From Glandiceps talaboti (taxonomy: Eukaryota > Hemichordata > Enteropneusta > Spengelidae): a DNA stretch of 64,000 bases. The position numbers and the translations under genes were made by a program. How positions within the stretch are numbered: the first letter of the stretch is position 1; each line of letters begins with the position of its first letter. The notes below the pieces were generated by a model. The model had not been told where the DNA came from and did no database searches. It saw only the letters and a list, made by a program, of their open reading frames with translations. Where the stretch lies: NCBI RefSeq assembly GCF_964340395.1, contig NC_135553.1:7349501-7413500 (forward strand), in the 5' to 3' direction. Shown here piece after piece: positions 12,901-26,100 of the stretch.

Positions 12901-15900
12901 ATTAGGGATCAGTGTTAAACAATTGATTTTGATGTATGAATTAATAACCTACCTCTTCCGATCTTGGTGGCATATCAGTCAATGCTTCCTTTGCAGCTTC
13001 AACTGTAATTTCAAACCAATAAAAGTGATTTAGATATTGTAGCCTATAACTCAAACCTAAATTTTAAGTGTCCAGATTGACTGTTATAACTTTACAGGTG
13101 TTCTCCTCAGGAATCAACTGAAAGGTAGACTTGGTATAAATTTCCATAACAAAAGTGACATCTTGATATGTAAATTGTTAACTGTTAATTTCAAGATAAG
13201 GTGGAATCATAGGACATGGGAGAAACTCTGTGGTGGAATTAATTATTCACAAAGGCCTGTATAGAACCACTTGCATACTATCGAGGAACTAGTTGGAATG
13301 ATGACGAATGGTTCTTAGATTGAAATTAAAATATCTGTTTGGCTTCAAAAATAAGTTGGGTCTTTTTACACCTTACTTATGTGTTTTATTTGCATTTGAT
13401 TGTGCTATGGTAGCTTTCTTTAAAAATGTGATTTTCATGCCATACTAGTATTTATATATTTTTTCCGGAACTACATAAAAATGTGTGTGATCAAACGGAT
13501 AAAAACTAGTTTGGGTCATGTGACCTGAAACACTTCTTTTCTTTTTTCTAAGTCACATGACTTGTGTAACTCAATCAAAGACTACAGTTACGGTCTGTGT
13601 CCCGTTAACTCCTGAGTCCTTGACAAGACTAATGATTTGAAGAACACACCAACAGAAATAATGATTTACTTACAGTTTTTGAGCTGATATTCAATGGCTG
13701 CTTTGAGATTAAATGCTTCTATCAAAGCTGTCTCATGTAATGTCAGTGTATTACCAACACTCCTTACGTCAATGCCTTCAGTTGTCATGCCAACACTTAA
13801 TTCTGTAAGTGTAAATAAACAATGTATCATTTACTTGGTACTAGCTGGTCTAAAGAGACACAAATATATACATACACTTGATACTCTCAAAGGCATAGAG
13901 TACCAATGGGAAACATAACTGACAAAGCAACATATATAGCACTATGGGTATTTACAACTAGTAGGGTATTTACATGGGTAGTAACAGCTTTGGAGATTTG
14001 TCATGTGCCTCTTAAATTTTAAGTTGAATGTTCATCCTAAAGAAATCAATTTTATTTCACTTACTACATGAAATAATGACTTGATTCGGTGTATTACTGC
14101 AAAGGTTTATTTAGTTATTATATGACAATACTCTACTACATATATGTGAGTGAATGAAACAGTAAATCAAAGCCATGATGTTGAAGACCTGACAGATACT
14201 ATAATTAAAACAAGCGACCTATCGGTCAGAATAGCTCCGCTGGTTTTTTTTTTAATTTAATTTTTTATTTTGGTGACACGTAGAAGTGGTTCAGTTCTTC
14301 AGCTCTTCACTATGCAGTTTTGTTTTAGCGATGCAATAAAGTGGTTAGTGGTTCATATGATGTCTCACTGTAAAACACATTTTACACAGAAGTTGGTAAT
14401 GTATTGTACTTTTATACCATAGTCACCATTTTATAACAAAAATCTACTGTTATGAAAAATTGCACAAAATCTCAGAAAAAAAATGACTGGGAAATGCACA
14501 CAAGAAAAAGGAAAAAAAAGGAGGATTTTGAGGTTGGCTATAAATAATTCCATTGTCTTACAGCTTTAACCCTGGGAAATTTTAATGATGAATGAAATAA
14601 ACTAGGGATCTAAAATAATGTTGAGGCAATTTGAATTTCAATTTTCTAACAAATTTACCAAGTCAACAACATTCAACTTGTACAAGTTGTAGTAGATATA
14701 TATAGGGAAGAAATGTATTAATCGCCATCTTAGTTTCCGGACGGCGACAATCCCCGCCAAGTACCCGAAAGAGAGTCATTCTGGCAGCCATACGTTACAG
14801 TGGTAACACTCGTTCATGTTCTATTACCTTTCATAAAGAAAACACAACGAAATGGTTGAAGTGATCTTTTTTTTTAATTTCTTTTCATCACAACAACAAA
14901 ATCTGCGTGATCAAAAGTGTTGTAAACTAAACCAGAAAGAATTATCGGACTGGCTAAACTTCCCGATGAACTGGAGTAAGGTCCAAGTAAGCCTCGATAG
15001 TACGCGAGAAAATCGTCTCAAACTAGCGATACAACTTTCAAAATATAACTTGACATGTCTTCATTTGTTAGATTTATACAATTCAAGACGCGTTTTCACT
15101 CGAAAACAACAATTCTGTGAATAATGACACTCTGAACGCAGCGATTTCTCGGACGATGTTACCACTGTAACGTATGGCTGACAACGACTTGCTTCCGGGT
15201 TAGTCCCTCGTGCATCCGGGTACCTGGGGTTGTCGCCGTACGGAAACTAAGAAAGATGGAATTTACAGTGTTTCTTGTGACCGGCGCGGCGCCTGTCAGC
15301 AGACTCGGCCATTTTTTTCATCATTCCATTGTATTTAAACCTTGTACTTGACATTTCGCAATATTTATAATTCTCAACAAAATACCTCAACATGCCTCAC
15401 TTCGCTCGTACGTACTCAAAGCAGCCCCTCGCGGTGCGGTATGATCACTGATGACATGACGAGAGAACCTTTTCGGATTTACATGTAAAACGGGGAAAGA
15501 TACGCAAAACATAATGCAAAGTCTGAAGCCAAATTAAAGTTGTGATTATTTTAATTATTTTTACTTGCCAAATATTTGCATTTTGGAAATGGCAAGACAC
15601 GTTCATGTCGTTTAACTTGACATGTGAACTGTCGGCCAATAAACAAAATTTGGTTGATTCACAGTCCGCAGTTAGACTGCTCTTGCATAACTTCAACCGC
15701 ATGCCTTCCTTACGCAAGTTGTCTTAATTCTGGTTCACTGTCACTCCAAATTGCACGACAATATAGAATTAATCACAAGTTACATGTTATCTGAAAACAT
15801 CACATTTTTATAGTGGGTCTGAAGATTTTAGTGAGTACCAAGAACATCCTGTGTTGTGTCTTGCTGTGGAAAATCGCCCGGTCAAATGAGGTCAGCTTCA

Positions 15901-18171
15901 GCTTCTGGTCGAATCAGGATAGAGTATGCAAATAATGACGTTGCGGACTGGCTGATTATGTAGAAGGGGTGCAGAATTTGGATTTTAAGTTTACAACCCT
16001 GTTTCGAATAAACGCTTGTCACTTCATGCATTTGGGCGCCCAATGCGTAGAATTATGACTATAGCACATATTAGATTGCTTGTTTGACGTCAATAGTGTC
16101 TTTTGAAAAGTGGCAGTTTACTTAAAGTCTCGTCGACTGATTTCCAATATGGCGTCGGTCATTATGCTCATTAACATATTCATTTTTTTTTCAAATTACA
16201 AAAAAAAATCATAAAAAATAAAAATGAAGATGTGCTGACTTGAAATTAACAAACCTGAGTAAGCTACCCCCTGCGCATCAACACACCAGATATCAAAGCA
16301 ATCTGACAATAAGTTTTCACGGAGATGATGAAAATGACATTTTATGAAAAAAAATCATAAAAAATTGAAAATGGCATAGATCAACTTGGCATGAACAAAT
16401 CTGAATAGCCTCCCCCCAGGGAACATGCACACCAAATATCTAAGAATACTGACTGTCACTTTCGGAGAAAATAATGAAAATATAAAAGTTTGACGGACAC
16501 CTATGATTCACTCTACTCTCTATACTCTATACAACCTATACCTAAAGCTACGCTTTCAGCTTTCGCTGACAGCAGAGCTAACAAATCATAACCGTTATTG
16601 CCTACCTGGATGTTCACGAATTCCTCTTTCTATGATGTCTGCTATATGTTTCAATGCTGGTGCATACTGTTTCATGGCATAGTAGCACAGTGCTATGTTA
16701 TAAGACAAATCTGTTGAAACAAATCAAATGGAATACATAAACAAAGAGAAAATAATTGGTAAAAAAAAAATAACACAGTAAAGACACAAACTTTAGTAGG
16801 GTAGCCATAGTGGAATTGAATTGATATGAAATATTACATAATATGACTACTAATAGATGTCACACAGTATACGACCGTCTAATAATGTATAAGAGTATGT
16901 GAGTTTAAAACTTCAATATAACCCGATGTCTGCATGGCAGTTTAAAACTTTCCATGTTTATAACCCAGTATCTGCAGGATAGTTTTACAAGGTTTATAAC
17001 CCAGTCTGCATGGCAGTTTGAAACTTATCAGGTTTATAGCCCAGTATCTTAGAATCTATATGGCAGTTTGAAACTTACCAGGTTTATAGCCCAGTATCTG
17101 CATGGCAGTTTGAAACTTTTGACAGGCTTCTTCATATCTGCCTTCTTTATACAGTAAACATCCCATGTTGACCTCCGTATCAGCATCATCAGTTGGGCAC
17201 TGCTCTACCATACTCTGAAAACCAAGTTAATATATTTCACACGTTGTAACACTGTTACAGTATCAATGTGGCAACCTTGAAATAAATTCCTCAATTTTAC
17301 AAATTCAAGCAATACACTAACTGTATTTTGAGAGTTTCCACTTTTAGTTGATTGCATAAAATGACATTGAATGATACCTTTTCAATATCGATTCCAGTTA
17401 CTATCAAATCAATGTTTTACAAAAAAATAATCCTGTTACTTTTGAAGATGAATGGGAACATAATATTTCGATCATGCGATATGATATATTCATATTTCTT
17501 TTTTACCTTAGCTCCTGGTAGGTCCTCTTCTCCATACTTTATGGCTGCCTGTAGTTTCGTTATCTGTTGATATAGAAATGAATGATAGGTTAAATGCAAA
17601 ACTGTCTGTCTGAAGAAGGAATGATTATGACAACACATATAACATTCACACAATGTCAATATCCAATGTTGTTAATTTTATGTTTGCAATTATAAACATG
17701 ATTTCAACTATGCTAGAATGTCCCTGGGAAGAACATTGAACATAAATCTATAATAGGGATTATCACTCAGAGTCATAGACTACAGAATTTCTGGATACAA
17801 AGTTTACAATTTCTATCAACTTACCTGGCCTTCGTAGCTAGTGTTGTCAATTTTAGATGTAGCCTTCATTGCCTCAGGATACATACATCCTTTATACAGT
17901 GACTGAGCATGGTATAACTTATAGTTATCATTGTCTGGTTGTAACTGAACTAATTGTTCATAGCACTCAGCAGCATTCACAAAGTCTTGCATGTAGAAGT
18001 AACAATATGCCAGTAAAGAGAGTGCTGCTCTAGACTGTAAATATAAACCACATTGAAAAAATTGATCATTCTGAAAATGACAGACTAATTTTCTAAAAAT
18101 CTATGCAGACATTACTTGTCTGGTTTTCTATGTGGTGATGAACGTTTGTCAGCTTACACTTAGACTTGTGT

Positions 18172-18210
<39 letters not shown>

Positions 18211-19641
18211 ACATGTTGTATGATAAACATGATTATGGTGAGTGGTACTTTTGTCTACTGTCTTTTAGTACAAACACTCTGATAAAGGTAGTAGTACTTT
18301 GAAATCACAATGGGTATACAACAGTCATTGGTACTCTCACAATAGAAATATCTTTTCCAGAGTTTGTTTTAATCCACTCTCTACCGAGAAAGGGGGGGGG
18401 GGTATTTGTTTGTATGCATATAACTACAATATGAGCAAGACAGGATTGACAATGTCATTCAGAGTTATTGAACTTAAAACATTGGGGATTTTGGAAACAG
18501 AATTCATTAATCTATATACTTACCTTAGGATGATTCTGCAACTCTGTTGATAATATCTGGATGGCATCTGTATATTTGCCTTCCTTTACCTAGATAACAA
18601 CACAAACATGATTAGACTTAGAATACACCATAGAGGTAGAAACACTTCCTACCTCCATGAATAGAAAAGATTAGTCATTGAGAATACTTGATAGAGGCGT
18701 ACATGTACATGTAAATGTACTAACAGCAGTAAATCTTTCAGTCTAGGCTTTCAATAGCCTATAGTCAAGCATAGACCCTCTGTCAAGTCATGTTAGGATT
18801 TTGACTATCGTTGGGGAGATGATAATCACTAGACTCTAGGCTTTTGAATAGATCACAAGAGGCAACTTGATTTTGCTGCATTTCCACTAGTAATGTAAAT
18901 GTATATGCTGTCACCTAGGCTATCTCGTGGAAATGATATCATTACAAAGGTACTAAGAGACATGACATTGTAATCACTCCACAGAAGATGTATTTACTGT
19001 ATCTCTGAATATTTTTTCTCTTTCTTATCAAATAGTTAAGTAACTGATTCGGTACACAGTATGGTGATGTTGTGATTGTGAACCGACTCGGATTGATTTG
19101 GTGTATAGTTATGCGACAGACAAACAGGCAGACAGAGAGACCGACAGACATACATCTACAGTCAAAACATTACAATACAAGACATGCCCCATAACAACTG
19201 CTCACTGTGACTATGTCATTCTATGCTCACAATAATACAATTCCATGGGGGCATAGTGAGGGAAGGCCTTTCCATGCTATCCATGAATCTACAATGCATA
19301 CGATTCTGAAAATTTCCCGTCTACACCTCAGATCACCAAAGGTTTTAACAATAACACCAAGGAAAAGTGGCAATGTCAGAATCGAGTTCCGACTTACTCA
19401 GTCTGCAAGCAAGTCGTTGTGGACACTTTACAGGTGATGTTAATATTGCTATGGGATATTTTTCGTAACCATACAGTGTAGCTACGAACTCAATATACTA
19501 AACAAAGATCAAAATCAACTGATCTGAGTGATCAGTACTAGACATCATAGATTCAGCAGAGCGTCCATACGTTGTCATGACACTTACCATAAGATAAATG
19601 GTTGCTGTATATTCACCGTCCTTTATATCAAACAACGACAT
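3948..19641 (-). CDS. IFT70 (TTC30): Intraflagellar transport protein IFT70 (TTC30), complete, 15 coding exons
   Basis: Exons in transcript order: 19588-19641, 18524-18589, 17825-18034, 17507-17563, 17079-17214, 16606-16710, 13674-13802, 12953-13002, 12304-12456, 11249-11511, 10456-10666, 9810-9881, 5494-5676, 4689-4818, 3948-4072. Every junction is GT-AG and the phases agree, giving 1944 nt or 647 aa; the vertebrate protein is about 665 aa. Similarity is strong throughout, for example KLQAAIKYGEEDLPGAK, GFEKLQFLLQQNPFPPETFG, TEQLRKLTKQVQEAR, KIFRKSVEFCNEHD and GTLYCAKGNYEFGISRVIKS. The protein is an all-helical tetratricopeptide-repeat superhelix. In other animals it wraps IFT52/IFT88 in the IFT-B complex, which carries tubulin and other cargo into cilia. 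The first exon encodes a short leader MSLFDIKDGEYTATIYLM; the ATG is the first in frame. Vertebrate TTC30 genes have intronless coding regions, so the many introns here probably reflect the older structure. Confidence 0.95.
4406..4554. mobile_element. MITE-like 149 bp hairpin element in the last IFT70 intron
   Basis: The ends are inverted copies: ATTATTTCCTTAATTCAAAA at the left pairs with TTTTGAATTCAGGAAATAAT at the right, followed inward by GAATAAGGATGTT and AACATCCTTATTC. A second inner stem pairs CGCTTCCTC (4463) with GAGGAAGCG (4501). No coding capacity. Superfamily unknown. Confidence 0.7.
6990..7700 (-). pseudogene. Decayed transposase, left copy, with a cysteine-rich segment
   Basis: Minus-strand translation gives coding-like pieces broken by stops and frameshifts. 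From about 7690 to 7570 there is an acidic/basic stretch including RLKSEDAEQYIVNG and ITTPKRLFKSPDTKRPKSE. From about 7550 to 7400 come DDVDDTILDNYEYQAPEKLA and FLETELDDAKVKF. After that lies a cysteine-rich part with CSCEDYC, CPLGSFSKVVCPRACHYSKE and CVDKFCEIGE, then the RRGG(Q/P)P hinge. The right copy (8420-8690) keeps the same order but has lost several cysteines. I do not recognise the cysteine-rich domain. Confidence 0.6.
8420..9000 (+). pseudogene. Decayed Tc1/mariner-like transposase, right copy
   Basis: Reading along the plus strand in shifting frames: CPPGSFSKV, CGQNFVKL or CEIGEESS, RRGGPPPEIL, then DIDFVEDLKWERPSIKLQEI. The last segment matches the conserved region after the helix-turn-helix of IS630/Tc1/mariner transposases. 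A TAA at about 8686 ends this frame. Downstream, VPQGKFAAVAYTVDG and VVVDNALKYTV are followed, one frame away, by GIELVFLPRYFPEPNPIEAF, the usual (D/N)PIE signature of the catalytic core. At least two frame changes and several stops make it inactive. Confidence 0.7.
14725..15259. mobile_element. Foldback/MITE-like element, about 535 bp, long terminal inverted repeats
   Basis: The left arm starts CCATCTTAGTTTCCGGACGG and contains GCCATACGTTACAGTGGTAA. The right arm ends with the inverse (TTACCACTGTAACGTATGGC, then GTACGGAAACTAAGAAAG). Arms are about 90-105 bp and imperfect. The middle has a 90-codon open frame at 14852-15124 on the plus strand (LNQKELSDWLNFPMNWSKVQ and following) that matches no family I know. 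Located in intron 6 of IFT70. Confidence 0.7.
16195..16490. repeat. Two-copy tandem repeat, about 150 bp unit
   Basis: 16195-16330 and 16345-16470 share AAAAAATCATAAAAAAT, then GACTTGAAATTAAC or AACTTGGCATGAAC, CACACCA(G/A)ATATC, and CTGAC. A GACGGACACC follows at 16492. Layout similar to the satellite unit at 2100-2612. Intronic in IFT70. Confidence 0.5.
16915..17117 (-). repeat. Tandem copies of the 3' end of IFT70 exon 5, splice junction included
   Basis: The last 38 or so bases of exon 5 (17079-17117) and its donor site recur about four more times in the adjoining intron at 35-55 base spacing. The repeat reads GGTTTATAGCCCAGTATCTG then CATGGCAGTTTGAAACTTA on the plus strand. Copies lie near 16920, 16965, 17005 and 17030. 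The true donor (plus-strand ACTTAC|C at 17073-17079) is intact. The neighbouring copy reads ACTTATC and has lost the GT. Confidence 0.75.
18168..18206. repeat. (TG)n microsatellite in IFT70 intron
   Basis: Alternating TG with one TCTG interruption. Low complexity only. Confidence 0.9.
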
Positions 19642-20339
19642 TTCGTGCCTGTTCGATGTAAATTATTTCAATTCACTTGGAATGTTCAGAAATGATAGAC
19701 TTCTACCCCTGAACAATACGGTGTGATTTGTACACAAACTGACAGCAGACCAAACTCAACCGCTAGTTCCGTCCCGATCCTAGGAATGTAGCAAACTACG
19801 CATGCGTATGGGGAGTGCTACGTTATTAGCCCGTTGGTGGCGCTGTCGTAGCCGCGCTCTTTGGCGGCAAGTTATAGCTAATCATCTTTACTTTTATTTT
19901 TCTTGCGAAAAGATATAGGACTAATTCCTTTTCTTAAACCCCTGTATATTATGCAGTCTATTCGTGAGAAGTGTCATAATCAAGCTCACTGACGTTCATA
20001 ATTAGCCTAACTTTGATGACCAGATTGTAAACCATACTCCATGGCCCGTAAAATATCGCTCAAGGAATTATGATGTACTTTAATAAACTTTGGGGTTCTG
20101 TGGAGTCCTTCATTCATTTTTTCACATCGCATAAAATTCAGTCGGTTGCCTTCATATGTAAAGATCGGTAAATTATAAGGTTAATATGTATAACTAGAAA
20201 AAATAATATCTTGTGTGTCCAAAAAAATCTGCCTCAAGACTAAATGTTTCATTGTATTTTAGCTAAATCCTATATCCAATACATGCAAAATTAGCATTGC
20301 AGGTATTTTTTGGCTCGATACACGGTAGATAGATAAATC

Positions 20340-20342
<3 letters not shown>

Positions 20343-20417
<75 letters not shown>

Positions 20418-20432
20418 CGTGCGCGCGCGTGT
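20343..20432. repeat. (TG)n microsatellite grading into GCGC
   Basis: About 35 TG units, then GCGTGCGTGCGCGCGCGTG and a G-run. Confidence 0.95.
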
Positions 20433-20568
20433 GCGGGAGGGGGGTGTCACCATTTCAAATTTTCTGGCTGCTTCACACATCTCAATAATGTAAATTTACA
20501 GCTTCACTTTCCTGCAATCCATCACTCATTGCTATAGTTTTTTACTATTCTGACCGCATGTTGATCTA

Positions 20569-21324
20569 AGGGAGCCGTCATTATTTACAGCCGGGGGAGG
20601 GGGTTCGGAGGAACTGAGGGGGTCACTAAAGAATTTCAATGTCGGGGGGGGGGGGTTACTGAAAAACAAGAGAAACAAGGGGAGGGGCTACTAAAAATGA
20701 TTGGCGCTCATAATTGCAATCCACTATGGTATATAATACTGTGAACAAAACTCTTAATTTCTTTCTAAAAAACAATTCACAGAATGTTTTTTTTTTAATC
20801 TTGTGTTTTGCTTCTGTTGATATTCATATTTTAAAAGTATTTGGGGACTGAAGGTTACTCAAAATAGTTGCAAAAGTGTCATTAAATACTGTCATTTTAG
20901 TAACAAAATGTCAAAAAGCTTCTGCCCCCTCCCCCAGTAGGTCGGGTATAGCCTATACTCTCTAAGCCCTCTTGTGAAAAAATCATCCTAGAAAGAACAC
21001 TGTAGTCAACACAATTACATACATGTACAGGAGAACTGAACAGAAAATTTGGCGAAAATAGACAATTGCAAAATAATTACATCTATTTTTTTTATATAAT
21101 TGTTTTTAGATAATCATTCTATCAATAAAATTGATTCACATTTGTTGAAGTCAAAGATCAAAGTGACAATGCCTTCTAAAATACATCACTTTATATTATT
21201 AATACAATCGTACATGAAGTGTGTGCGTGTGTGTGTGTGAGGGGGGAGGGCTACTCATATTTTCAAATTTTTCATTACCATTCCTCCAACCCCCCCCCCC
21301 GATCGTAAATAATGACGGCTCCCT
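20569..21324. mobile_element. G-rich inverted-repeat element, about 756 bp
   Basis: A perfect 20-base terminal inverted repeat, AGGGAGCCGTCATTATTTAC at the left and its reverse complement at the right. Each is followed inward by a G-rich (left) or C-rich (right) homopolymer. No transposase is visible. I could not define a clean target-site duplication. Confidence 0.7.
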
Positions 21325-22080
21325 AATATAGGAGAATTTTGTGACAATACAATATAACTTTGAATGTTTTTTTTATCAGATGTTTACCGTGACGAAAGCC
21401 TTTTGGTCTGACGCGTAGCGGGTACGCTGTGTCGACGCCCTCATCGGCCAACCTCAGGCTGTTGTTTGGGAGCTGAGGTATTTCCTAACTTAGCAACTGA
21501 AACCATTTTTGCTCAGAGAAGTCAAAACTCTACTACTATGAGATATATATCTTAACAATTGTGGGTGGGACTGACGGTATACAGAACTTTTAAATAAAGT
21601 ACAAGGCCATTTGTAGATACTTTGTCATTTGATCATCATTTGACCGTTCGTACGTATTTTATTTTATTATAAACCATCTTTTTTTTTATTTCTGTTTGAT
21701 TGCGGTGATGTTTGAGGTCCTCAGTGGGTCAGTGGTAAGAAGATTTCCATTTACATGCTTATTTTAAACTTATTTACCTCGAATAAATTATCGAAATTTA
21801 AATAGCTGTGAGCGCCAGTCTACTTAGTTTGCACACACAGAATACTACCGTTTCACACCCATCCATCCCTAGCCTCGCTTCTCCCCATGCACATATATAT
21901 TTCATTGCACACAACCATGTCATATGCGTACGTACTGGCAACACTTTCTTTGCATGCATAGTAAAAAACTTACAAAAAACGCAAACAGGTGTTTATATCC
22001 ATATTTATGTACATAGCTCAAAATGTAAAATATCACTCATGTCATGTTATGTTATGTACGCAGCCGTAGGTTCCTTTGTG

Positions 22081-22292
<212 letters not shown>

Positions 22293-22522
22293 TGACAGCC
22301 TCAAAATCCCAAGCCTTATTTCTGAACACTGCAAAGAAGGATTTTTGTCCTTTTGACCATCCACTATGTTTGTATACATATAGCGTCTCATAGAATTGAC
22401 ATTTTCAGACAAAAATAGATTTGTATATGTAAAGTTTGTACAAAATTGAAAAAAACATGTCCTGGAATGCCTCAGCTGTAAGAAGGAGTGTGAGGTAGAA
22501 TATATTTTAGGATATACTGTAT

Positions 22523-22540
22523 ACACATACATACATACAT

Positions 22541-22594
<54 letters not shown>

Positions 22595-22614
22595 GCATGC
22601 ATGCATGCATACAT

Positions 22615-22647
<33 letters not shown>

Positions 22648-22671
22648 TACATACATACATACATACATACA

Positions 22672-22702
<31 letters not shown>
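22523..22702. repeat. Compound CATA / CA / GCAT microsatellite
   Basis: Blocks of CATA, CA and GCATGCAT alternate. Open frames through it are pure repeat. Confidence 0.97.
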
Positions 22703-22703
<1 letters not shown>

Positions 22704-23121
22704 ACGTTACGGTAACATAAAAGCAAACAACTTATTAGTCGATGTTAAATACGTGGTATGGGATAAACTCTATAAAGAGAGATCTTGAGATTCAATGTAG
22801 GATAGCACTAGAGTAAGGCTATATGGAAAATGGAGAACACTGCAATGGAATAATAACCAATGAATAGATGATGTCATTACGGACGGAAATAATGACATAA
22901 CGAATAATACAAGATTGGATAGAAAATTGGACAATTTCGAACCAAGCTGTGATATACAAATTATTACAGTAGATCTCCATCTGTCTTTGCAGAAGACGGC
23001 TGACTACGCTTTGAAAGGTTGCCGAGTTTGACGCTAGATCTTTCATCGGTATATAAGTAAGTACGTAGAATAGCAGTCTGTAGACTATGAAATGCGATGA
23101 GATGACGTGACTGACAAAGAA

Positions 23122-26100
23122 TCACTTTGTGCTTGTTGCATGGATGAATTGTACATCTGCATATGGCGACACCATCAAATCTCCTTCAGCGATAATATCG
23201 TAACAGCTATTGGCATGCTCAATAGAGGAGAAGATGGCTTGGTCTAGGTGTATTGTGTATGGGATGATCTGTAGTACGTCTCTCACGTCGAATGTCTTCA
23301 TTTCTGTCTTGATAAACCGCTCAAACAGTTCCGGATCGCCATCCAGAGTTACCAGCATCTTCCAATCCTTCGGTCTGCCCAGTTTATCCTTAACACGTTT
23401 GTAGACATCTTTCAGTGTCGTAGAGGGCAGAAACTTTCTCTTCTCTGTCTTGCCCGTGAATTTGATGCCAAGTTGCTGTTTCTGGATGGCATCCTGGATA
23501 TAGTGAATGATAAAAGTGGTCCGGTATGGCCACTGGTCTAACAGCACTGTCCAAAGAACCATTTCCCGGGGTAGGAATCGAGGACCTCCCGACAACATGA
23601 CAAGGTGAGCGGTCAAACAGAGAAGGTTGAAGATTCTCTTTATTTTCATTGGAAAACCAGTGATGTACTTCACGATGCCTGATGAGTCAAGCTCCTTCAA
23701 CATATCCTCCATATACGTGTCAGGTTCTGCATTTCTAGGATTGTGGGAAATTAGTTCAAGATCACCTTTATCTCCTACCTTATTGTCCTGGAGATGACTG
23801 GCACCATGATTAACATAGTAATGATTTGTCTTTTTGGTATCGCCGTTGCACTCGTGACTTTCGACTATATTAGCATGGGCATTGATGTCCAGGTGGGTAG
23901 CATCATCTTTCAACTGGCCTAAGTACTTCTGCTTCGAACGGACCGTCATGTGTGGAATGCAGAATCGTACTTGCACAAACTTCCTCAGATACTCATGGCC
24001 ACTGTGGTATGCATTCTGTGCAATAGCACCAAGTTTTTCTTCAATGGCTTTCACTATCACTCGTGAGTCAGCAGCAAGGATACAAATGAACGGAGAATCT
24101 TTATCCGACAGTAAGATGTTCATGGCCTCTATAACCCTCACAGCGTGATCGTTACAGCATTTGTCAAGATCGTCCACTGTAATCACAACACGGATTGGTT
24201 TCTTCTTGTAGTCTGATATCCAGTTGACCAGTGCAGATCCAAGTAATACCTCATCTTTGATAGCCGCCATGAAACCCAACTTCTGTCTGACATTTTCTTT
24301 GTTTACTATCTTCGTCACCTTCTGTTTCTGAGAGATTAAAGTGGTCGTTATAATTCTGGCAATATTCTTTATGTTTAGAAACACGGTCGATGCCAAAATC
24401 ACGGTGATCGTACCCTCAACCGCCAGAGTCGTCGGCGCGACTACCGCATTACCCGTGGCTAGCAGAATACCAATGACGATAGCAGCCACAAGGAGTAAGA
24501 TGAACGCTGTACACAAAAGGAAATTTGCAATGGGCACGAGTAATGTGGTCGTACGGAAAGTCTTGGATTCGGCCTCACCTTTCCGTCGCTTCTTTCTTGC
24601 TGGAAGATCTTCTGGTTTGGTGATGAAGCGGAAGAAGACTGTAGTCCAATAACCAGCATAGTTTTCAATTTCGGTGACAAGATTGGTTACAATGCCAGCC
24701 CATAAGGTATCGGTACCGGCGTATTCCCATGCATTAAACTTGACGAATATGAAGTCGATTTCGTCGGTCTCAAAATGCTTTCGTGGTAGTGGTGGTAGAA
24801 AGAAAATGATATTCAGGAGTAGTTTGAATCGAGACCATCGGCTAGCCTTGGGACCTTGGCTGTCCTTAGCATCCAAATGATCTAAAATGTAGAAAAAATT
24901 ACATATTAATGTTCTAACACTTCTAAACCATACACTAGTAGTCACTGCAGTATACTTGCCATGTTGAAAGGCAGAATGCACGCATTCCCGCTTTCCAGGT
25001 CGACCACTCGGCCTGCTAAATAAAGAGGCTATAGTCTAGTTCCTAACAGGGATCGTATTACGTACTACAGTGTACTTCATCACAGTTGGGATAGTGATGA
25101 AGTACATTGTAGTACGTAATACGGCCCCTGTCAGGAACTAGACTACAGAGGCTAGCACACGGGGATAAAATGCCTGCAATTCGTGATACTCTAGCATATC
25201 TCACAGATTTTGTACATTAGAATGAACAATTACATTCACGAACAAGAGAGAACACTTGGTGATGATATGTTAAGAGTACATCTTAAAGTAGCCAGACTGG
25301 ACCTGTGACTCCACTACGCCCTCTCTTGTCATTAAATTCTTACATAAGAAAAAGACAGATACAACTTACAAGGAGTCACAGATCCTACAAGTAGATAGAC
25401 CATTTTAAAGTTACCTACTTATGCACTTTATCGAGTTACAGTTATACATGGAGGAACCAAATTGGCTTGGCATTCGTACATAATGGAGAGATGGAAAGTT
25501 AATAAACTTACCCAGTAATATCTTGAGGAGATAAGACTTGCCAGATTCCCATGGGGCAAAGATTCCTACTGTCAGTGGTGTCGGTAAGGTTGTACTGGCC
25601 AATGCATTGCCAAGACTGGCAGCGTACTGCTTTTGACCAATCGCCTCTTCACAGAACACGTGATCATTACGTAGGTCGTATCCAATAGACCGTTTTTGAG
25701 ATACTGCCAAAATGAAATTTAAAGATTGACCCGTTATTCATAAATACCGAATGATGACGGTAGGGGAGCAAGGATGTATATTAGATAATGGTATTATGTA
25801 TCTCTAGAAAACGAGGGGGTTGAAGTTGAAAAATCGGTAGTGACGTGGTTACTCTCAGCTTATGGTGGGTGAGAATATAGTGGGCGGTTGCATTTGGTGA
25901 AGTTGCCTAATTGTGTAGATAGCAACAGTACTATTATTGTAACGTTTGTTCCATCATGTTCAAATTATCAACTGTGGAGAAAAAATGTCGATCACAGTCT
26001 CTGTATATTCTATATGTGTGACGTCATTACCTTCTAGATCGTTTTCTATGTCTTTAAATCGATAGTGTATAAGGCGGTGCATCTTGTCACTAGCATACTT

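Noticed and set aside
24341-24652. Open frames of 73-103 codons on both strands over the large KAP exon
   Set aside because: Shadows of the KAP reading frame in other frames.
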